Numbered from the stretch's first letter, positions 43,565-52,228 are shown. The stretch: 64,000 nt of DNA from Streptomyces himalayensis subsp. himalayensis (GCF_013778455.1 NZ_JACEHE010000011.1:62001-126000), one strand, 5' to 3'. Numbers and translations: made by a program. Notes: generated by a model from the letters alone, not told the origin.

Positions 43565-44723
43565 CGACGACGTCGAGGCCTTCCGCGCCGAGTTCGCGGC
43601 GTTCTTGGAGGCCAACCTCCCCACGGAGGCCGAGGCCGCAGAGCGGTCCCGCTCCACAGGGCACCTCCCCGAGTGGGCGAGGCGCTGGCAGCGGCTCCAG
43701 TTCGACACGGGCTGGCTGCTCCCTGGCAATCCCCCGGAGTTCGGCGGGCGCAACGCCACCGTCGTCCAGCAGTTCGTGCATCTGCAGGAGCTGTCCCGGC
43801 GCCGTATCTTCCACAGCTTCAACCCCCAGGGCGTCGGGATCATCGCCGCCTCGCTGCTCTCCTTCGGCACCGAGGAGCAGAAGCACCGCTGGGCCGTGCC
43901 CATCCTGCGCGCGGAGATCACCGCAGCCCTCGGTATGAGCGAGCCCGGTGCCGGGTCGGACTTGGCGTCCCTGCGTACGCGTGCCGTGCTGGACGGCGAC
44001 CACTTCATCGTCAACGGGCAGAAGGTGTGGACCTCCGGCGCGCATGACGCCGACGTCCTGCTGACCTTCGTGCGCACGGACCCGGACGCCCCCAAGCACA
44101 AGGGCATCAGCGTGCTGCTGATCCCCACATCCACGCCCGGGGTGACCCGCCGCCCGTTCGCCGCGTTCACCGGTCCCGAGGACAAGGACTTCAACGAGGT
44201 CTTCTTCGAGGACGTCCGCGTCCCTGCCGAGAACCTTGTCGGTCCGCTCAACCAGGGCTGGCGGGTGGCCAACGGCTCACTCGGTCACGAACGCACCCTG
44301 ATGTGGCTGGGCGACGCCGAGCGCATGGGAGACCTCCTACGGGACTTCCACCCCTCCACGCCCCTCGACAAGGACTGGTACGCCACCCTCGTCATGGACC
44401 GGCAGGCGCTGAACCTGCTCGGCTCGGCCGCCCTGGCCCGCGCCGCCCGCGGCGACACGGACGTCCCCGCCTTGTCCGTGCTGAAAGTGCTCGGCTCGGA
44501 GGCCTCGCAGAAGGCCCTGGAGCGGGCGCTGGAGGCGGCCGGGCCCGACGGGCTCACCCACCCGACGACCACCGCGCCGTACTACCACATGAGCTACGAC
44601 GACGCCTTCGCCAGCTGGTTCCACCGCTATGCGCGGAGCTTCGGCGGCACGATCGCCGGCGGCACGTCCGAGATCCAGCGCACCATCATCGCCGAGCGCC
44701 TGCTCGGCCTGCCCCGACGCTGA
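43548..44723 (+). CDS. Acyl-CoA dehydrogenase (probable alpha partner)
   Basis: A 391-residue acyl-CoA dehydrogenase with GMSEPGAGSDLASLRTRA, QKVWTSGAHDADVLLTFVRT, and SFGGTIAGGTSEIQRTIIAERLLGL at the C-terminus. The ATG lies within the end of the shorter partner gene. The long/short pair resembles the alpha2beta2 dehydrogenases of mycobacterial steroid side-chain and ring catabolism. The following enoyl-CoA hydratase starts nine nt after its stop. Confidence 0.91.
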   Translation: MRLTFDDDVEAFRAEFAAFLEANLPTEAEAAERSRSTGHLPEWARRWQRLQFDTGWLLPGNPPEFGGRNATVVQQFVHLQELSRRRIFHSFNPQGVGIIAASLLSFGTEEQKHRWAVPILRAEITAALGMSEPGAGSDLASLRTRAVLDGDHFIVNGQKVWTSGAHDADVLLTFVRTDPDAPKHKGISVLLIPTSTPGVTRRPFAAFTGPEDKDFNEVFFEDVRVPAENLVGPLNQGWRVANGSLGHERTLMWLGDAERMGDLLRDFHPSTPLDKDWYATLVMDRQALNLLGSAALARAARGDTDVPALSVLKVLGSEASQKALERALEAAGPDGLTHPTTTAPYYHMSYDDAFASWFHRYARSFGGTIAGGTSEIQRTIIAERLLGLPRR

Positions 44724-44732
44724 GGAGCCGCG

Positions 44733-45515
44733 GTGAACATCCTGTACGAGGCGAAGGACCGCATCGCGACGATCACCCTGAACCGGCCCGGGGTCGCCAA
44801 CGCCCAGAACGCCGAGCTCCTCGATGAGCTCGACGCGGCCTGGACGCGGGCCGCAGAGGACGATGACGTGAAGGTCATCGTGCTGCGCGCAGAGGGAAAG
44901 CACTTCTCCGCGGGGCACGACCTCAAGGGCGGCTCGCCGTCCCCTGAGAAGATCACCTTGGAGTGGATCTACTCGGCGGAGAGCCGTCGGTATCTGGAGT
45001 ACAGCCTGCACTGGCGGAACGTGCCGAAGCCGTCGATCGCCGCTGTTCAGGGGCGCTGCATCTCGGGCGGGTTGATGTTGTGCTGGCCGTGCGATCTGAT
45101 CGTCGCCGCCGAGGACGCGCTGTTCTCCGACCCGGTGGTCATCATGGGGATCGGCGGTGTCGAATACCACGGCCACACCTGGGAGTTGGGCGCCCGGAAG
45201 GCCAAGGAGATCCTGTTCACCGGCCGCCCGCTCACCGCGGACGAGGCCGAGCGTATCGGCATGGTCAACAAGGTGGTGCCGCGTGAGGAGTTGGACGACG
45301 AGGCGCGGGCGCTGGCGGAGCGGATCGCGACGATGCCGTCCTTCGGGCTCCGCCAGGCCAAACGGGCCGTCAACCAGACGCTGGACGTGCAGGGTTTCCA
45401 TGCCGCGATCCAGTCCGTCTTCGACATCCACCAGACCGGCCACGGCAACGCCCTGAGTGTCACCGGCTACCCGGTCCTCGCCAGGCTGGACGAGATGAAG
45501 CAGAAGCTGCAGTAG
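44733..45515 (+). CDS. Enoyl-CoA hydratase
   Basis: A 260-residue crotonase. TITLNRPGVANAQN begins the fold, GKHFSAGHDLKGG and QGRCISGGLMLCWPCDL form the oxyanion hole, and DPVVIMGIGGVEYHGHTWELG is the active-site loop. In that loop the typical Glu-rich signature is replaced, so the precise reaction (hydratase, isomerase or hydrolase) is uncertain. GTG 44733 follows GAGGAG. Last gene of the dehydrogenase-pair operon. Confidence 0.88.
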   Translation: MNILYEAKDRIATITLNRPGVANAQNAELLDELDAAWTRAAEDDDVKVIVLRAEGKHFSAGHDLKGGSPSPEKITLEWIYSAESRRYLEYSLHWRNVPKPSIAAVQGRCISGGLMLCWPCDLIVAAEDALFSDPVVIMGIGGVEYHGHTWELGARKAKEILFTGRPLTADEAERIGMVNKVVPREELDDEARALAERIATMPSFGLRQAKRAVNQTLDVQGFHAAIQSVFDIHQTGHGNALSVTGYPVLARLDEMKQKLQ

Positions 45516-45589
45516 GTCACAGGCGCATGAGCCACGGGCTTTCAGGACGTCAGGTTTCGTTCGGATGAGACCCTTGTCACGGCCGGGTA

Positions 45590-45619
45590 ACCAACCTACT
45601 TTCGATTCAGTAGGTTGGT
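45590..45619. promoter_or_regulatory. Perfect 11-bp inverted repeat, TetR operator
   Basis: ACCAACCTACT and AGTAGGTTGGT form perfect 11-bp arms around TTCGATTC. It ends 14 nt before the TetR GTG at 45633 and overlaps the expected promoter. This is the form of an autoregulatory TetR site. Confidence 0.8.
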
Positions 45620-45632
45620 CGAAGGGGGTCCC

Positions 45633-46241
45633 GTGTCTGGTCGACGGCCGTACGCCACGCTCCTCGCCAAGGGGGAGGAGCGCAGGCAGCGGATCCTGAC
45701 CGTCGCCCAGCGGTTGCTGACGCGGAACGGATGGCGCAGCATCACCCTCGGGCAGATCGCCCGGGAGGCAGGCGTCAGCCCGGCGGGCCTGCTGCACCAC
45801 TTCGAGTCCAAGGAGCAGTTGCTCCACGCGGTGCTCGACGCCCGCGACGCCTACGACGAGGCCACCAGGGATCCGTCGGGCGACTTGATCGAGCGGATCG
45901 AAGGGCGTGCCGAGCGCTTCCGGCGGGCCCCCGATCTGGTCGGCATGTTCGCCGTGCTCCTGATCGAGAACCTCAACCCCGACGCCCCGCTGCACGAACG
46001 CTTCCTCGACAGGTACCGGGCGGCGGTCGACACCATCGCCGAGGAGATCCGGCGGGGCCAACGCGCAGGCGAGTACCGCACCGACCTGGATCCGGCCGTC
46101 AAGGCCGTGGAGATCGCCGCCTTTCTCAACGGGATGGAGACATCGTGGCTGCTCGACCCTTCGATACCGCTGACCGAAGTGTTCCGGGAGTACTCCAGGT
46201 CGCTCGCCCGGCAGCTCGCCCCGCCCTCGGACGATTCCTGA
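45633..46241 (+). CDS. TetR-family regulator
   Basis: A 202-residue TetR protein with ITLGQIAREAGVSPAGLLHHFESK as helix-turn-helix (read as ITLGQIAREAGV and SPAGLLHHF, residues about 35-60) and a helical C-terminal domain (MFAVLLIENLNP, FLNGMETSWLLDPS). GTG 45633 is preferred over an in-frame TTG 18 nt upstream because the TTG lies inside the operator palindrome. It is probably autoregulated. It is followed 11 nt later by an uncharacterised gene likely in the same unit. Confidence 0.9.
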   Translation: MSGRRPYATLLAKGEERRQRILTVAQRLLTRNGWRSITLGQIAREAGVSPAGLLHHFESKEQLLHAVLDARDAYDEATRDPSGDLIERIEGRAERFRRAPDLVGMFAVLLIENLNPDAPLHERFLDRYRAAVDTIAEEIRRGQRAGEYRTDLDPAVKAVEIAAFLNGMETSWLLDPSIPLTEVFREYSRSLARQLAPPSDDS

Positions 46242-46252
46242 GGCACCGGCTC

Positions 46253-46747
46253 GTGGTGGTCGCGCCGAGCACGGTCGAGGTGGTGCGGTCCGCCGGAGGC
46301 TGGCTGTTCGACCAGGTGATGGCCGGGTGGGACGCCACGGTCCTCACCGCGGACCACGCCGATCCCCGGCCGCTGCGGATCCTCGGGGCCCGAGCCGTCG
46401 ACCTGGAGTGCGCGATGGCGGCACCGGTTCGTGGTCCGGGGCCACAGGCCATAGCCGTCGATGCGGATCTTTACGGGCTCGACGCACGAGTCCGGCGCAT
46501 GGTGCGGGAGGCCCTCGAGGGAGGCGTGGCCGACGTCAGGCTCTGGGGTGACCGATGTCCTGCGGACCTCAACAGCGGAGTCGGTTCAGTGCAGCACCGG
46601 TTGAGCGTCGCCGCGCGGGCGTTCAAGGCTCAGGCCCTGGCCGCGGCCGCCGCTCCGACCGGTTCGATCGACGTCACCGAGGTGTTCCGCAGCGGCGAGC
46701 TGCCCCATGTGCCCGGAACATCTGACCCCGAACCTGCGGCGTTGTAA
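46253..46747 (+). CDS. Uncharacterised actinomycete protein
   Basis: A 164-residue protein of unknown function. It starts with two successive GTG codons (46253 and 46256). GWLFDQVMAGWDATVLTADH, LRILGARAVDLE, ALEGGVADVRLWGD and VQHRLSVAARAFKAQAL suggest a small alpha/beta fold. I recall similar proteins annotated only as hypothetical in actinomycetes. It follows the TetR gene by 11 nt. Confidence 0.65.
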   Translation: MVVAPSTVEVVRSAGGWLFDQVMAGWDATVLTADHADPRPLRILGARAVDLECAMAAPVRGPGPQAIAVDADLYGLDARVRRMVREALEGGVADVRLWGDRCPADLNSGVGSVQHRLSVAARAFKAQALAAAAAPTGSIDVTEVFRSGELPHVPGTSDPEPAAL

Positions 46748-47161
46748 ACCGCCTTGAACCTGTGAGTCGTCCAGCCGGGGCGGACATCACGGCGGCACCC
46801 CGGTTTCAGCCCGCCCGTCCTGCGGTGGGTGTGGGAACGATGCCGTAGCGGCCGGTGTCCGGTGTGCTCGTGCTGCTCATCGGGAAGGCGCTCCCCGGTC
46901 GGTGGAATTCCGACAGCCAACTGGTCGGCCGATTCGAGTAGTTCCCCCGGCGTTCGTTTCCTGCGCCGTTGTGCGGCGCCGGTTCACCATGCCACCGCTG
47001 TGGCCGGCCCTGCTGCGCAGGGCCCGTGCCCTCTCGCCCACCGTGACCCCGTAACGCACAGGGTTGACGATCGCTCTCCAGCGAGAATAACATTCTCTCA
47101 ATGGGATATCGGTGTTACCGTATGCCTGTACGCCCTGTGCAACCGACTGGAGGGCAGATCC
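46748..47161. promoter_or_regulatory. Intergenic region upstream of the Rieske operon
   Basis: A 414-nt stretch without a convincing gene. The only structure I can support is the perfect operator palindrome near its 3' end (47083-47097). Confidence 0.5.
47083..47097. promoter_or_regulatory. Operator-like palindrome, perfect copy
   Basis: GAGAATAACATTCTC is a perfect copy, 64 nt before the ATG of the Rieske oxygenase. TCAATGGG follows it, similar to TCATTGGG after the 7593-7607 copy, so the shared sequence is longer than the palindrome itself. Confidence 0.72.
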
Positions 47162-48448
47162 ATGGCGCACTTCCCCAAGCCTGATGCGGGCAGTTGGACC
47201 GAGCACCTCAAGATCGGCACGGAGCCGCTCTCGTTCGAGGACTCGATTTCGCCGGAGTTCTACGAGCTGGAGCGTGACGCGATCTTCCGTCGGACATGGC
47301 TGAACGTCGGCCGCGTCGAGCAGCTGCCGAAGAAGGGCAGCTTCTTCACCAAGGAGCTGGACGCGGCGGGCGCATCGCTGATCGTCGTGCGTGGCTCGGA
47401 TGGCGAAGTGCGCGCGTTCCACAACGTGTGCCGGCACCGCGGCAACAAGCTGGTGTGGAACGACTTCCCACGCGAGGAGACCAGCGGGGTCTGCCGGCAG
47501 TTCACCTGCAAGTACCACGCCTGGCGCTACGACCTCGAGGGCAAGCTGACCTTCGTCCAGCAGGAGGGCGAGTTCTTCGATCTCGACAAGTCCGACTACG
47601 GGCTGATCGGGATCCAGACGGAGGTGTGGGAGGGGTTCATTTTCGTCAACCTCGATCCGGAGAACAAGACGCCGCTGCGCGAGTACCTCGGCAAGTTCGC
47701 GGCCGGTATCGAGGGCTACCCCTTCGACAAGCTGACGCAGGTGCACAAGTACCGCGCCGAGATCGGCAGCAACTGGAAGCTGTTCATCGACGCGTTCGCC
47801 GAGTTCTACCACGCGCCGATCCTGCACGGCGGACAGTACATGGCCGAGGAGCGCCGCAAGATCCAGAAGTACGGCTACGAGGCACTCGCCTACGACGTGG
47901 ACGGACCCCACGGGATGGTGTCGTCCTGGGGCGGCATCGCACCGCCGCACGACCGGAAGATGGTCAAGCCGATCGAACAGGCGCTGCGCAGCGGGCTGTT
48001 CGGGCCGTGGGACGCGCCGGACATCGGCATGGCCATGGAGGACCTGCCCTCGGCCGTCAACCCGACCCGGGACCCGCGCTGGGGCATGGACTCCTTCGTC
48101 TTCTTCCCGAACTTCATGCTGCTGATCTGGCGGCCGAACTGGGTGCTCACGTACCACTACTGGCCGACCTCGTACAACACCCACATCTTCGAGGGGACGT
48201 GCTACTTCGTCCCGCCGAAGAACGCCTTCCAGCGTCTGCAGCAGGAGCTCGCCGCCGTCTCGTTCAAGGAGTACGGACTCCAGGACGGCAACACCCTGGA
48301 AGCGACGCAGACCATGCTGGAGTCGCGGGCGGTGACGGACTTCCCGCTCAACGACCAGGAGGTCCTGCTGCGTCACCTGCACCACACCACGTATCAGTAC
48401 GTGCGCGACCACCAGCGGCGGCAGACCCAGACGCAGCCCGCTTCCTGA
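47162..48448 (+). CDS. Rieske non-heme iron oxygenase, alpha subunit
   Basis: A 428-residue ring-hydroxylating oxygenase alpha subunit. The Rieske [2Fe-2S] ligands are Cys90/His92 (CRHRG) and Cys116/His119 (CKYHAW). The mononuclear iron site is FYHAPILH with a downstream Asp in WGMDSFVFFP. ATG 47162 follows GGAGGG. No classical small beta subunit or reductase is adjacent. Instead a 109-residue uncharacterised protein follows after 18 nt, then an amidohydrolase. The same pairing occurs at 57901-59544. Substrate unknown. Confidence 0.93.
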   Translation: MAHFPKPDAGSWTEHLKIGTEPLSFEDSISPEFYELERDAIFRRTWLNVGRVEQLPKKGSFFTKELDAAGASLIVVRGSDGEVRAFHNVCRHRGNKLVWNDFPREETSGVCRQFTCKYHAWRYDLEGKLTFVQQEGEFFDLDKSDYGLIGIQTEVWEGFIFVNLDPENKTPLREYLGKFAAGIEGYPFDKLTQVHKYRAEIGSNWKLFIDAFAEFYHAPILHGGQYMAEERRKIQKYGYEALAYDVDGPHGMVSSWGGIAPPHDRKMVKPIEQALRSGLFGPWDAPDIGMAMEDLPSAVNPTRDPRWGMDSFVFFPNFMLLIWRPNWVLTYHYWPTSYNTHIFEGTCYFVPPKNAFQRLQQELAAVSFKEYGLQDGNTLEATQTMLESRAVTDFPLNDQEVLLRHLHHTTYQYVRDHQRRQTQTQPAS

Positions 48449-48466
48449 TCCGAGGAGACGCGAACC

Positions 48467-48796
48467 ATGGCCAACATCTTCCCGCCCGAATTCGCCGATC
48501 TCGAGCCGTTCGCGGACTGGGCGATCCCGACCGAACGCGCCCGCTACGCCAAGCGCATCGCCAGCACCATGGAGGAGCTCGACGCCTTCTACAACGCCGC
48601 GTTCCCGCTCCTGGAGTCCGGCACGTCCTACCTGGAGAAGGTCGAGATGGACACCATCTCCGAGGAGGACAAGCGCCTGCTGTGGCTGTTCTGTGCGCTG
48701 GTGACCGTCGCCTTCCCGGTGGAGGCGTGGCGCCAGCCCAGGGTCCCCGACGCCGGCGCATCGAGCATCGACGCGATCCTCGAACCCGCCGTCTGA
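48467..48796 (+). CDS. Small uncharacterised partner of the Rieske oxygenase
   Basis: A 109-residue protein with no recognised family. Notable segments are FADLEPFADWAIPTERARYA, MEELDAFYNAAFPLLESG and, at the C-terminus, QPRVPDAGASSIDAILEPAV. A paralogue beside the second Rieske gene (57901-58243) keeps DLEPYVADWALPT, a similar central helix and the same QPRIPDSG...EPAV tail. It is predicted helical with a hydrophobic stretch (LLWLFCALVTVAFPV). The constant pairing suggests a subunit, stabiliser or electron-transfer adaptor; this is inference. A 30-bp duplication covers its stop. Confidence 0.8.
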   Translation: MANIFPPEFADLEPFADWAIPTERARYAKRIASTMEELDAFYNAAFPLLESGTSYLEKVEMDTISEEDKRLLWLFCALVTVAFPVEAWRQPRVPDAGASSIDAILEPAV

Positions 48797-48834
48797 CGCC
48801 TTCGGATCCTCGAACCCCCCGTCTGACGCCTTCG
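48775..48834 (+). repeat. 30-bp tandem duplication across a stop codon
   Basis: Positions 48775-48804 and 48805-48834 are 30-bp copies with one mismatch. The first contains the last codons and stop of the small Rieske partner. The second fills the gap before the amidohydrolase ribosome-binding site. Confidence 0.9.
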
Positions 48835-48847
48835 AAGGAGCCGCTCG

Positions 48848-50107
48848 ATGGCCCGTCCCCGCACACCGCAACCGCCCGTCCTCCTGCGCGCCGCCCGCCT
48901 GCTCGACGTCGACAAGGGCGAGTACGTCCAACCGGGGGAGCTCCTGATCGACGGTGAGCGCATCGTCGAGGTCGCACCGGCCTCGGTGCCGAAGGACGCC
49001 GTGGTGCTCGATCTCGGCGACCTCACCCTGCTGCCGGGGCTGATGGACATGGAGGTCAACCTGCTGCTCGGCGGCCCCGACCACCGGGGCCCCCTCAACC
49101 CGGTGCAGGACGACCCCGCCGTACGCACCCTGCGCGCCGTGGCCAACGCGCGCAGGACACTCCGGTCCGGATTCACGACGGTGCGGAACCTCGGCCTGTT
49201 CGTGCAGACCGGCGGGCTCCTCCTGGACGTGGCCCTGAAGAAGGCGATCGACCTGGGCTGGATCGACGGCCCGCGGGTGGTGCCTGCGGGCCACGCCATC
49301 ACGCCCACCGGCGGGCATCTCGACCCGACCATGTTCCAGGCGTTCGCGCCGCACATCATGGAGCTGAGTGTCGAGGAGGGCATCGCCAACGGGGTCAGCG
49401 AGGTGCGCAAGGCGGTGCGCTACCAGATCAAGCACGGCGCGGAGGTCATCAAGGTCTGCGCCTCCAACGGCGTCATGTCGCACACCGGTCCCGCCGGCGC
49501 CCAGCAGTACTCCGACGAGGAGCTGCGGGCGATCGTCGACGAGGCCCACCGCGCCGGACGCAAGGTGGCCGCCCACTGCATGGGCGACACGGCGATCCGT
49601 GCCGCGCTCGACGCGGGCATCGACTGCATCGAGCATGGTTCCCTCGCGAGCGACGAGACGCTCGACCTGATGGTCGAGCGAGGAACCTTCCTCGTCGCGA
49701 CCACCTACCTGACCGAGGGAATGGACGTCTCACACGCGGCACCCGAGCTGCAGGCCAAGGCCGCAGACGTCTTCCCGCGCTCGCGGGCCACCATCGGCAA
49801 GGCCATCGAGCGCGGGGTCCGCATCGCCTGCGGCACCGACGCGCCCGCGGTCCCGCACGGCCGCGGAGCCAAGGAGCTGATCGCCCTCGTCGACCGGGGC
49901 ATGGCGCCCCTGCAGGCGATCCGGGCGGCCACGACCGTCGCCGCCGAGCTCATCGACGCCGACGACCGGGGCCGCCTCGAGGCCGGCCTGCTCGCCGACG
50001 TCATCGCCGTTCCCGGTGACCCGCTGAAGGACATCGGCGTGACCGAGAACGTCCGGTTCGTGATGAAGGGCGGCCAGGTGTACCGCCACGAGGAACCCAC
50101 CGGCTGA
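48848..50107 (+). CDS. Amidohydrolase (imidazolonepropionase/prolidase-like) with altered metal motif
   Basis: A 419-residue amidohydrolase. GLMDMEVNLLLGG stands where GLIDxHxHL is usual, so both metal-binding histidines are replaced (Glu69, Asn71). The remaining elements are present: EVIKVCASNGV (Lys), KVAAHCMGDTAI, CIEHGSLASDETL, and ACGTDAPAVPHG with the catalytic Asp. The protein may bind one metal or use a changed site. ATG 48848 follows GAAGGAG. It is the third gene of the Rieske operon. Confidence 0.87.
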   Translation: MARPRTPQPPVLLRAARLLDVDKGEYVQPGELLIDGERIVEVAPASVPKDAVVLDLGDLTLLPGLMDMEVNLLLGGPDHRGPLNPVQDDPAVRTLRAVANARRTLRSGFTTVRNLGLFVQTGGLLLDVALKKAIDLGWIDGPRVVPAGHAITPTGGHLDPTMFQAFAPHIMELSVEEGIANGVSEVRKAVRYQIKHGAEVIKVCASNGVMSHTGPAGAQQYSDEELRAIVDEAHRAGRKVAAHCMGDTAIRAALDAGIDCIEHGSLASDETLDLMVERGTFLVATTYLTEGMDVSHAAPELQAKAADVFPRSRATIGKAIERGVRIACGTDAPAVPHGRGAKELIALVDRGMAPLQAIRAATTVAAELIDADDRGRLEAGLLADVIAVPGDPLKDIGVTENVRFVMKGGQVYRHEEPTG

Positions 50108-50137
50108 GCCGCGGCGCAGGCGGTGGAGGTGGCGGTG

Positions 50138-50153
50138 CGGTGGCCGACCACCG
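50138..50153. terminator. Hairpin between convergent genes
   Basis: CGGTGG-CCGA-CCACCG, extendable with a bulge to GCGGT/ACCGC outside, lies in the 100-nt gap between the amidohydrolase and the convergent binding-protein gene. No T-run follows. Confidence 0.5.
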
Positions 50154-50207
50154 TGACCGCGGGGCACGCCGATGGGGGGCGCGTCCCGCGGATGGGCCTG
50201 TCGCGCC

Positions 50208-51179
50208 CTACCCGAGCCAGGCCTCGACCTTGTCGGGGTTCGCTTCGACCCACTTCTTCGCCGCCGCCTCCGGCGACATCTTGTCCAACGCGATGTACCT
50301 CGCCACGGTGTTCTGGTCGTCATTGGTCCACTTGAAGTTCTTCACCAGGTCATAGGCCGGGCTGCCGGACTTCGCGAACCTGGTGCTGACGATCTTGTCG
50401 AGGTCGAACACGGGGTAATCGCAGGCGACCTTCGCGGGATCGGCGTCACAGCCCGCCGTGTGCTTCGGCAGTTCGACTTTGACCAGCGGTACCTCCGCGA
50501 GGAACCACTGCGGCTCGTAGAAGTAACCGATCACCCATTTCTTGTTCTGCTCGGCGTCCCGGAAGGCCTGGATGAGCGCGGTCTCGCTGCCCGCGTACAC
50601 CACCTTGAAGTTCAGCTTCAGGTTCTTCACCAGCGCCTCGTCGTTGGTCTGGTACGACGGATCGCCGTCCAGCAGCTGGCCCTTGCCACCCGACTCGGAG
50701 GTCTTGAACCGGGACGCGTACTTGTTGAGATTCTTCCAGCTCGTGGTGTCCGGATACTTCTTCGCGATCCACGGTGGGATGTACCACCCGATGATGCCCT
50801 TGTTGCCGGTCTGGCCAAGGCTGACGGCGGTCTTCTGCCGGGTGATGTACTTCTTCTTCAGATCCTCGTGCCCCCAGTTCTCCAGGATGGCGTCGATCTC
50901 GCCCGTCGCGAACCCCTGCCAGCCGATTTCCGCCTTCAGGTCCTTCTTGGTGACCTTGCACCCGAGTTCGTGTTCCGCGACATAGCCGATGACCGCCGCA
51001 TCCGCCTCATAACCCACCCAGGGGTTGACCGCGAGGTTGAAGGTGCCGCACTTGCCCGAGCTGCTGTCGGCCCCGGCGGAGCTGTCACCGACCTTCGCGC
51101 CGCCGCAGGCGGTGAGGGCGAGGCCGAGGACCGCTATGCCCGCCGAGCCGACGCGCCACTGTCTTGCTTGCTTTGCCAT
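50208..51179 (-). CDS. Glycine betaine/proline-type ABC transporter substrate-binding lipoprotein
   Basis: A 323-residue OpuAC-type lipoprotein. The signal peptide has a basic start, a hydrophobic core and lipobox LTAC with the lipid-modified Cys25. The mature part contains NLAVNPWVGYEADAAVIGYV, AILENWGHEDLKKKY and YFYEPQWFLAEV, typical of quaternary-amine binding proteins, with Trp/Tyr residues that could form an aromatic box. ATG 51179 follows AAGGAGC. No permease or ATPase gene is adjacent, so it is an orphan here. It is co-directional with the sulfatase-FGE pair, which might supply a sulfated or quaternary ligand. Confidence 0.9.
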   Translation of the reverse strand: MAKQARQWRVGSAGIAVLGLALTACGGAKVGDSSAGADSSSGKCGTFNLAVNPWVGYEADAAVIGYVAEHELGCKVTKKDLKAEIGWQGFATGEIDAILENWGHEDLKKKYITRQKTAVSLGQTGNKGIIGWYIPPWIAKKYPDTTSWKNLNKYASRFKTSESGGKGQLLDGDPSYQTNDEALVKNLKLNFKVVYAGSETALIQAFRDAEQNKKWVIGYFYEPQWFLAEVPLVKVELPKHTAGCDADPAKVACDYPVFDLDKIVSTRFAKSGSPAYDLVKNFKWTNDDQNTVARYIALDKMSPEAAAKKWVEANPDKVEAWLG

Positions 51180-51312
51180 GGTCCTGCTCCTTATGCGCCG
51201 GCGCGCCGCGCCGTTGCCGAGTGGTCGAGTCGAACATGACTCCGAGCCGTACGATGAAGAGCCCCGCCACCGGACTGGCGGCGACGTGCGGGTGGGCCCC
51301 AGGGACAAAGCC

Positions 51313-51343
51313 ATATGGGGATCAAGCGATATGGGGATCAAGC
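51313..51343. repeat. 15-bp direct repeat at the end of the FGE gene
   Basis: ATATGGGGATCAAGC occurs twice, separated by one base. The second copy spans the stop codon of the formylglycine-generating enzyme gene. It looks like a small slippage duplication. Confidence 0.6.
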
Positions 51344-52228
51344 CATGTCCAGGGCGCACCGGAACCCCACGTTGCCGGTTGCCGAGTCCGGGGGCAGGCC
51401 CTGTCTCGCGGCGACCCTGTAGCGGCGGCAGTAGGACGCGTGGCACAGGTAGGAGCCGCCTTTGGCGACGCGCTGCTTGTCGTCACGGGAGGGGGAGAAC
51501 GGGTCCTCGCACCATTCCCAGACGTTGCCGGTGGCGTTGTACAGGCCGAAGCCGTTGGGCTCGAAGGCGTTGACCGGACAGGTGCCGTACCAGCCGTCGG
51601 CGGTCGGGTGCCGGTTCGGGAAGTCGCCCTGCCACACGTTCATCCGGGGGCGACCGCCCGGTTCGAGTTCGTCGCCCCAGGGGAACACCTTTCCGTGCAG
51701 CCCTCCTCGGGCGGCGCGCTCCCATTCCGCCTCGGTGGGCAGGCGTTTGCCGGCCCAGGAGCAGTAGGCGCGTGCGTCGTGCCAGTCGACGTGGACGACC
51801 GGGTGATCCGCCCGGTTCTCCCAGGTGGAATGCGGTCCGTCGGGATGGCGCCAGTCGGCGCCCTCGACCTGGCGCCACCAGGGTGCGCCCACCACTCCCC
51901 GGGTCGGTGGGAAGTCGTCCGGGAGCAGACCGGCGAAGACGAACGACCAGCCGATCCGCTCGGCGGAGGAGCGGTACCCGGTTTCGGCGGCGAAGCGCGC
52001 GAACTGCGCGTTCGACACCGTGCAGGCGTCCATCCAGAAAGCGTCGACGTGCACCGTCCGCACCGGGCCTTCCCCGTCGGCAGGGTAGGCGAGTGCGTCC
52101 TCGCTGCCCATGAGGAATTCGCTGGCGGGAACGGCCACCATGTCCTCGGTCGTCGCCCGGCGGACGGTGGCCTGTCGGGACGACGGCCGGTCCGCCGCCC
52201 GGCCGCCGGACGGCGCACAGCAGTTCAC
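51338..52228 (-). CDS. Formylglycine-generating enzyme (sulfatase-modifying factor)
   Basis: A 296-residue FGE-sulfatase domain protein that oxidises the sulfatase active-site cysteine to formylglycine. The paired active-site cysteines are Cys262 and Cys267 in GGSYLCHASYCRRYRVAAR. Other signatures are HPVVHVDWHDARAYCSWAG, RLPTEAEWERAARGG, NVWQGDFPNRH and NATGNVWEWCEDPF. GTG 52228 overlaps the sulfatase stop (GTGA), so target and modifier are translated together. Confidence 0.94.
   Translation of the reverse strand: MNCCAPSGGRAADRPSSRQATVRRATTEDMVAVPASEFLMGSEDALAYPADGEGPVRTVHVDAFWMDACTVSNAQFARFAAETGYRSSAERIGWSFVFAGLLPDDFPPTRGVVGAPWWRQVEGADWRHPDGPHSTWENRADHPVVHVDWHDARAYCSWAGKRLPTEAEWERAARGGLHGKVFPWGDELEPGGRPRMNVWQGDFPNRHPTADGWYGTCPVNAFEPNGFGLYNATGNVWEWCEDPFSPSRDDKQRVAKGGSYLCHASYCRRYRVAARQGLPPDSATGNVGFRCALDMA

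Noticed and set aside
46748..47161. Short frames upstream of the Rieske gene, including an N-terminal extension of the oxygenase
   Set aside because: The extension would cross the operator palindrome and lacks homology-like sequence. The ATG at 47162 has GGAGGG and the expected start.
46877..49636. A 919-codon minus-strand open frame
   Set aside because: It runs antisense to the Rieske oxygenase, small partner and amidohydrolase genes; no family features.
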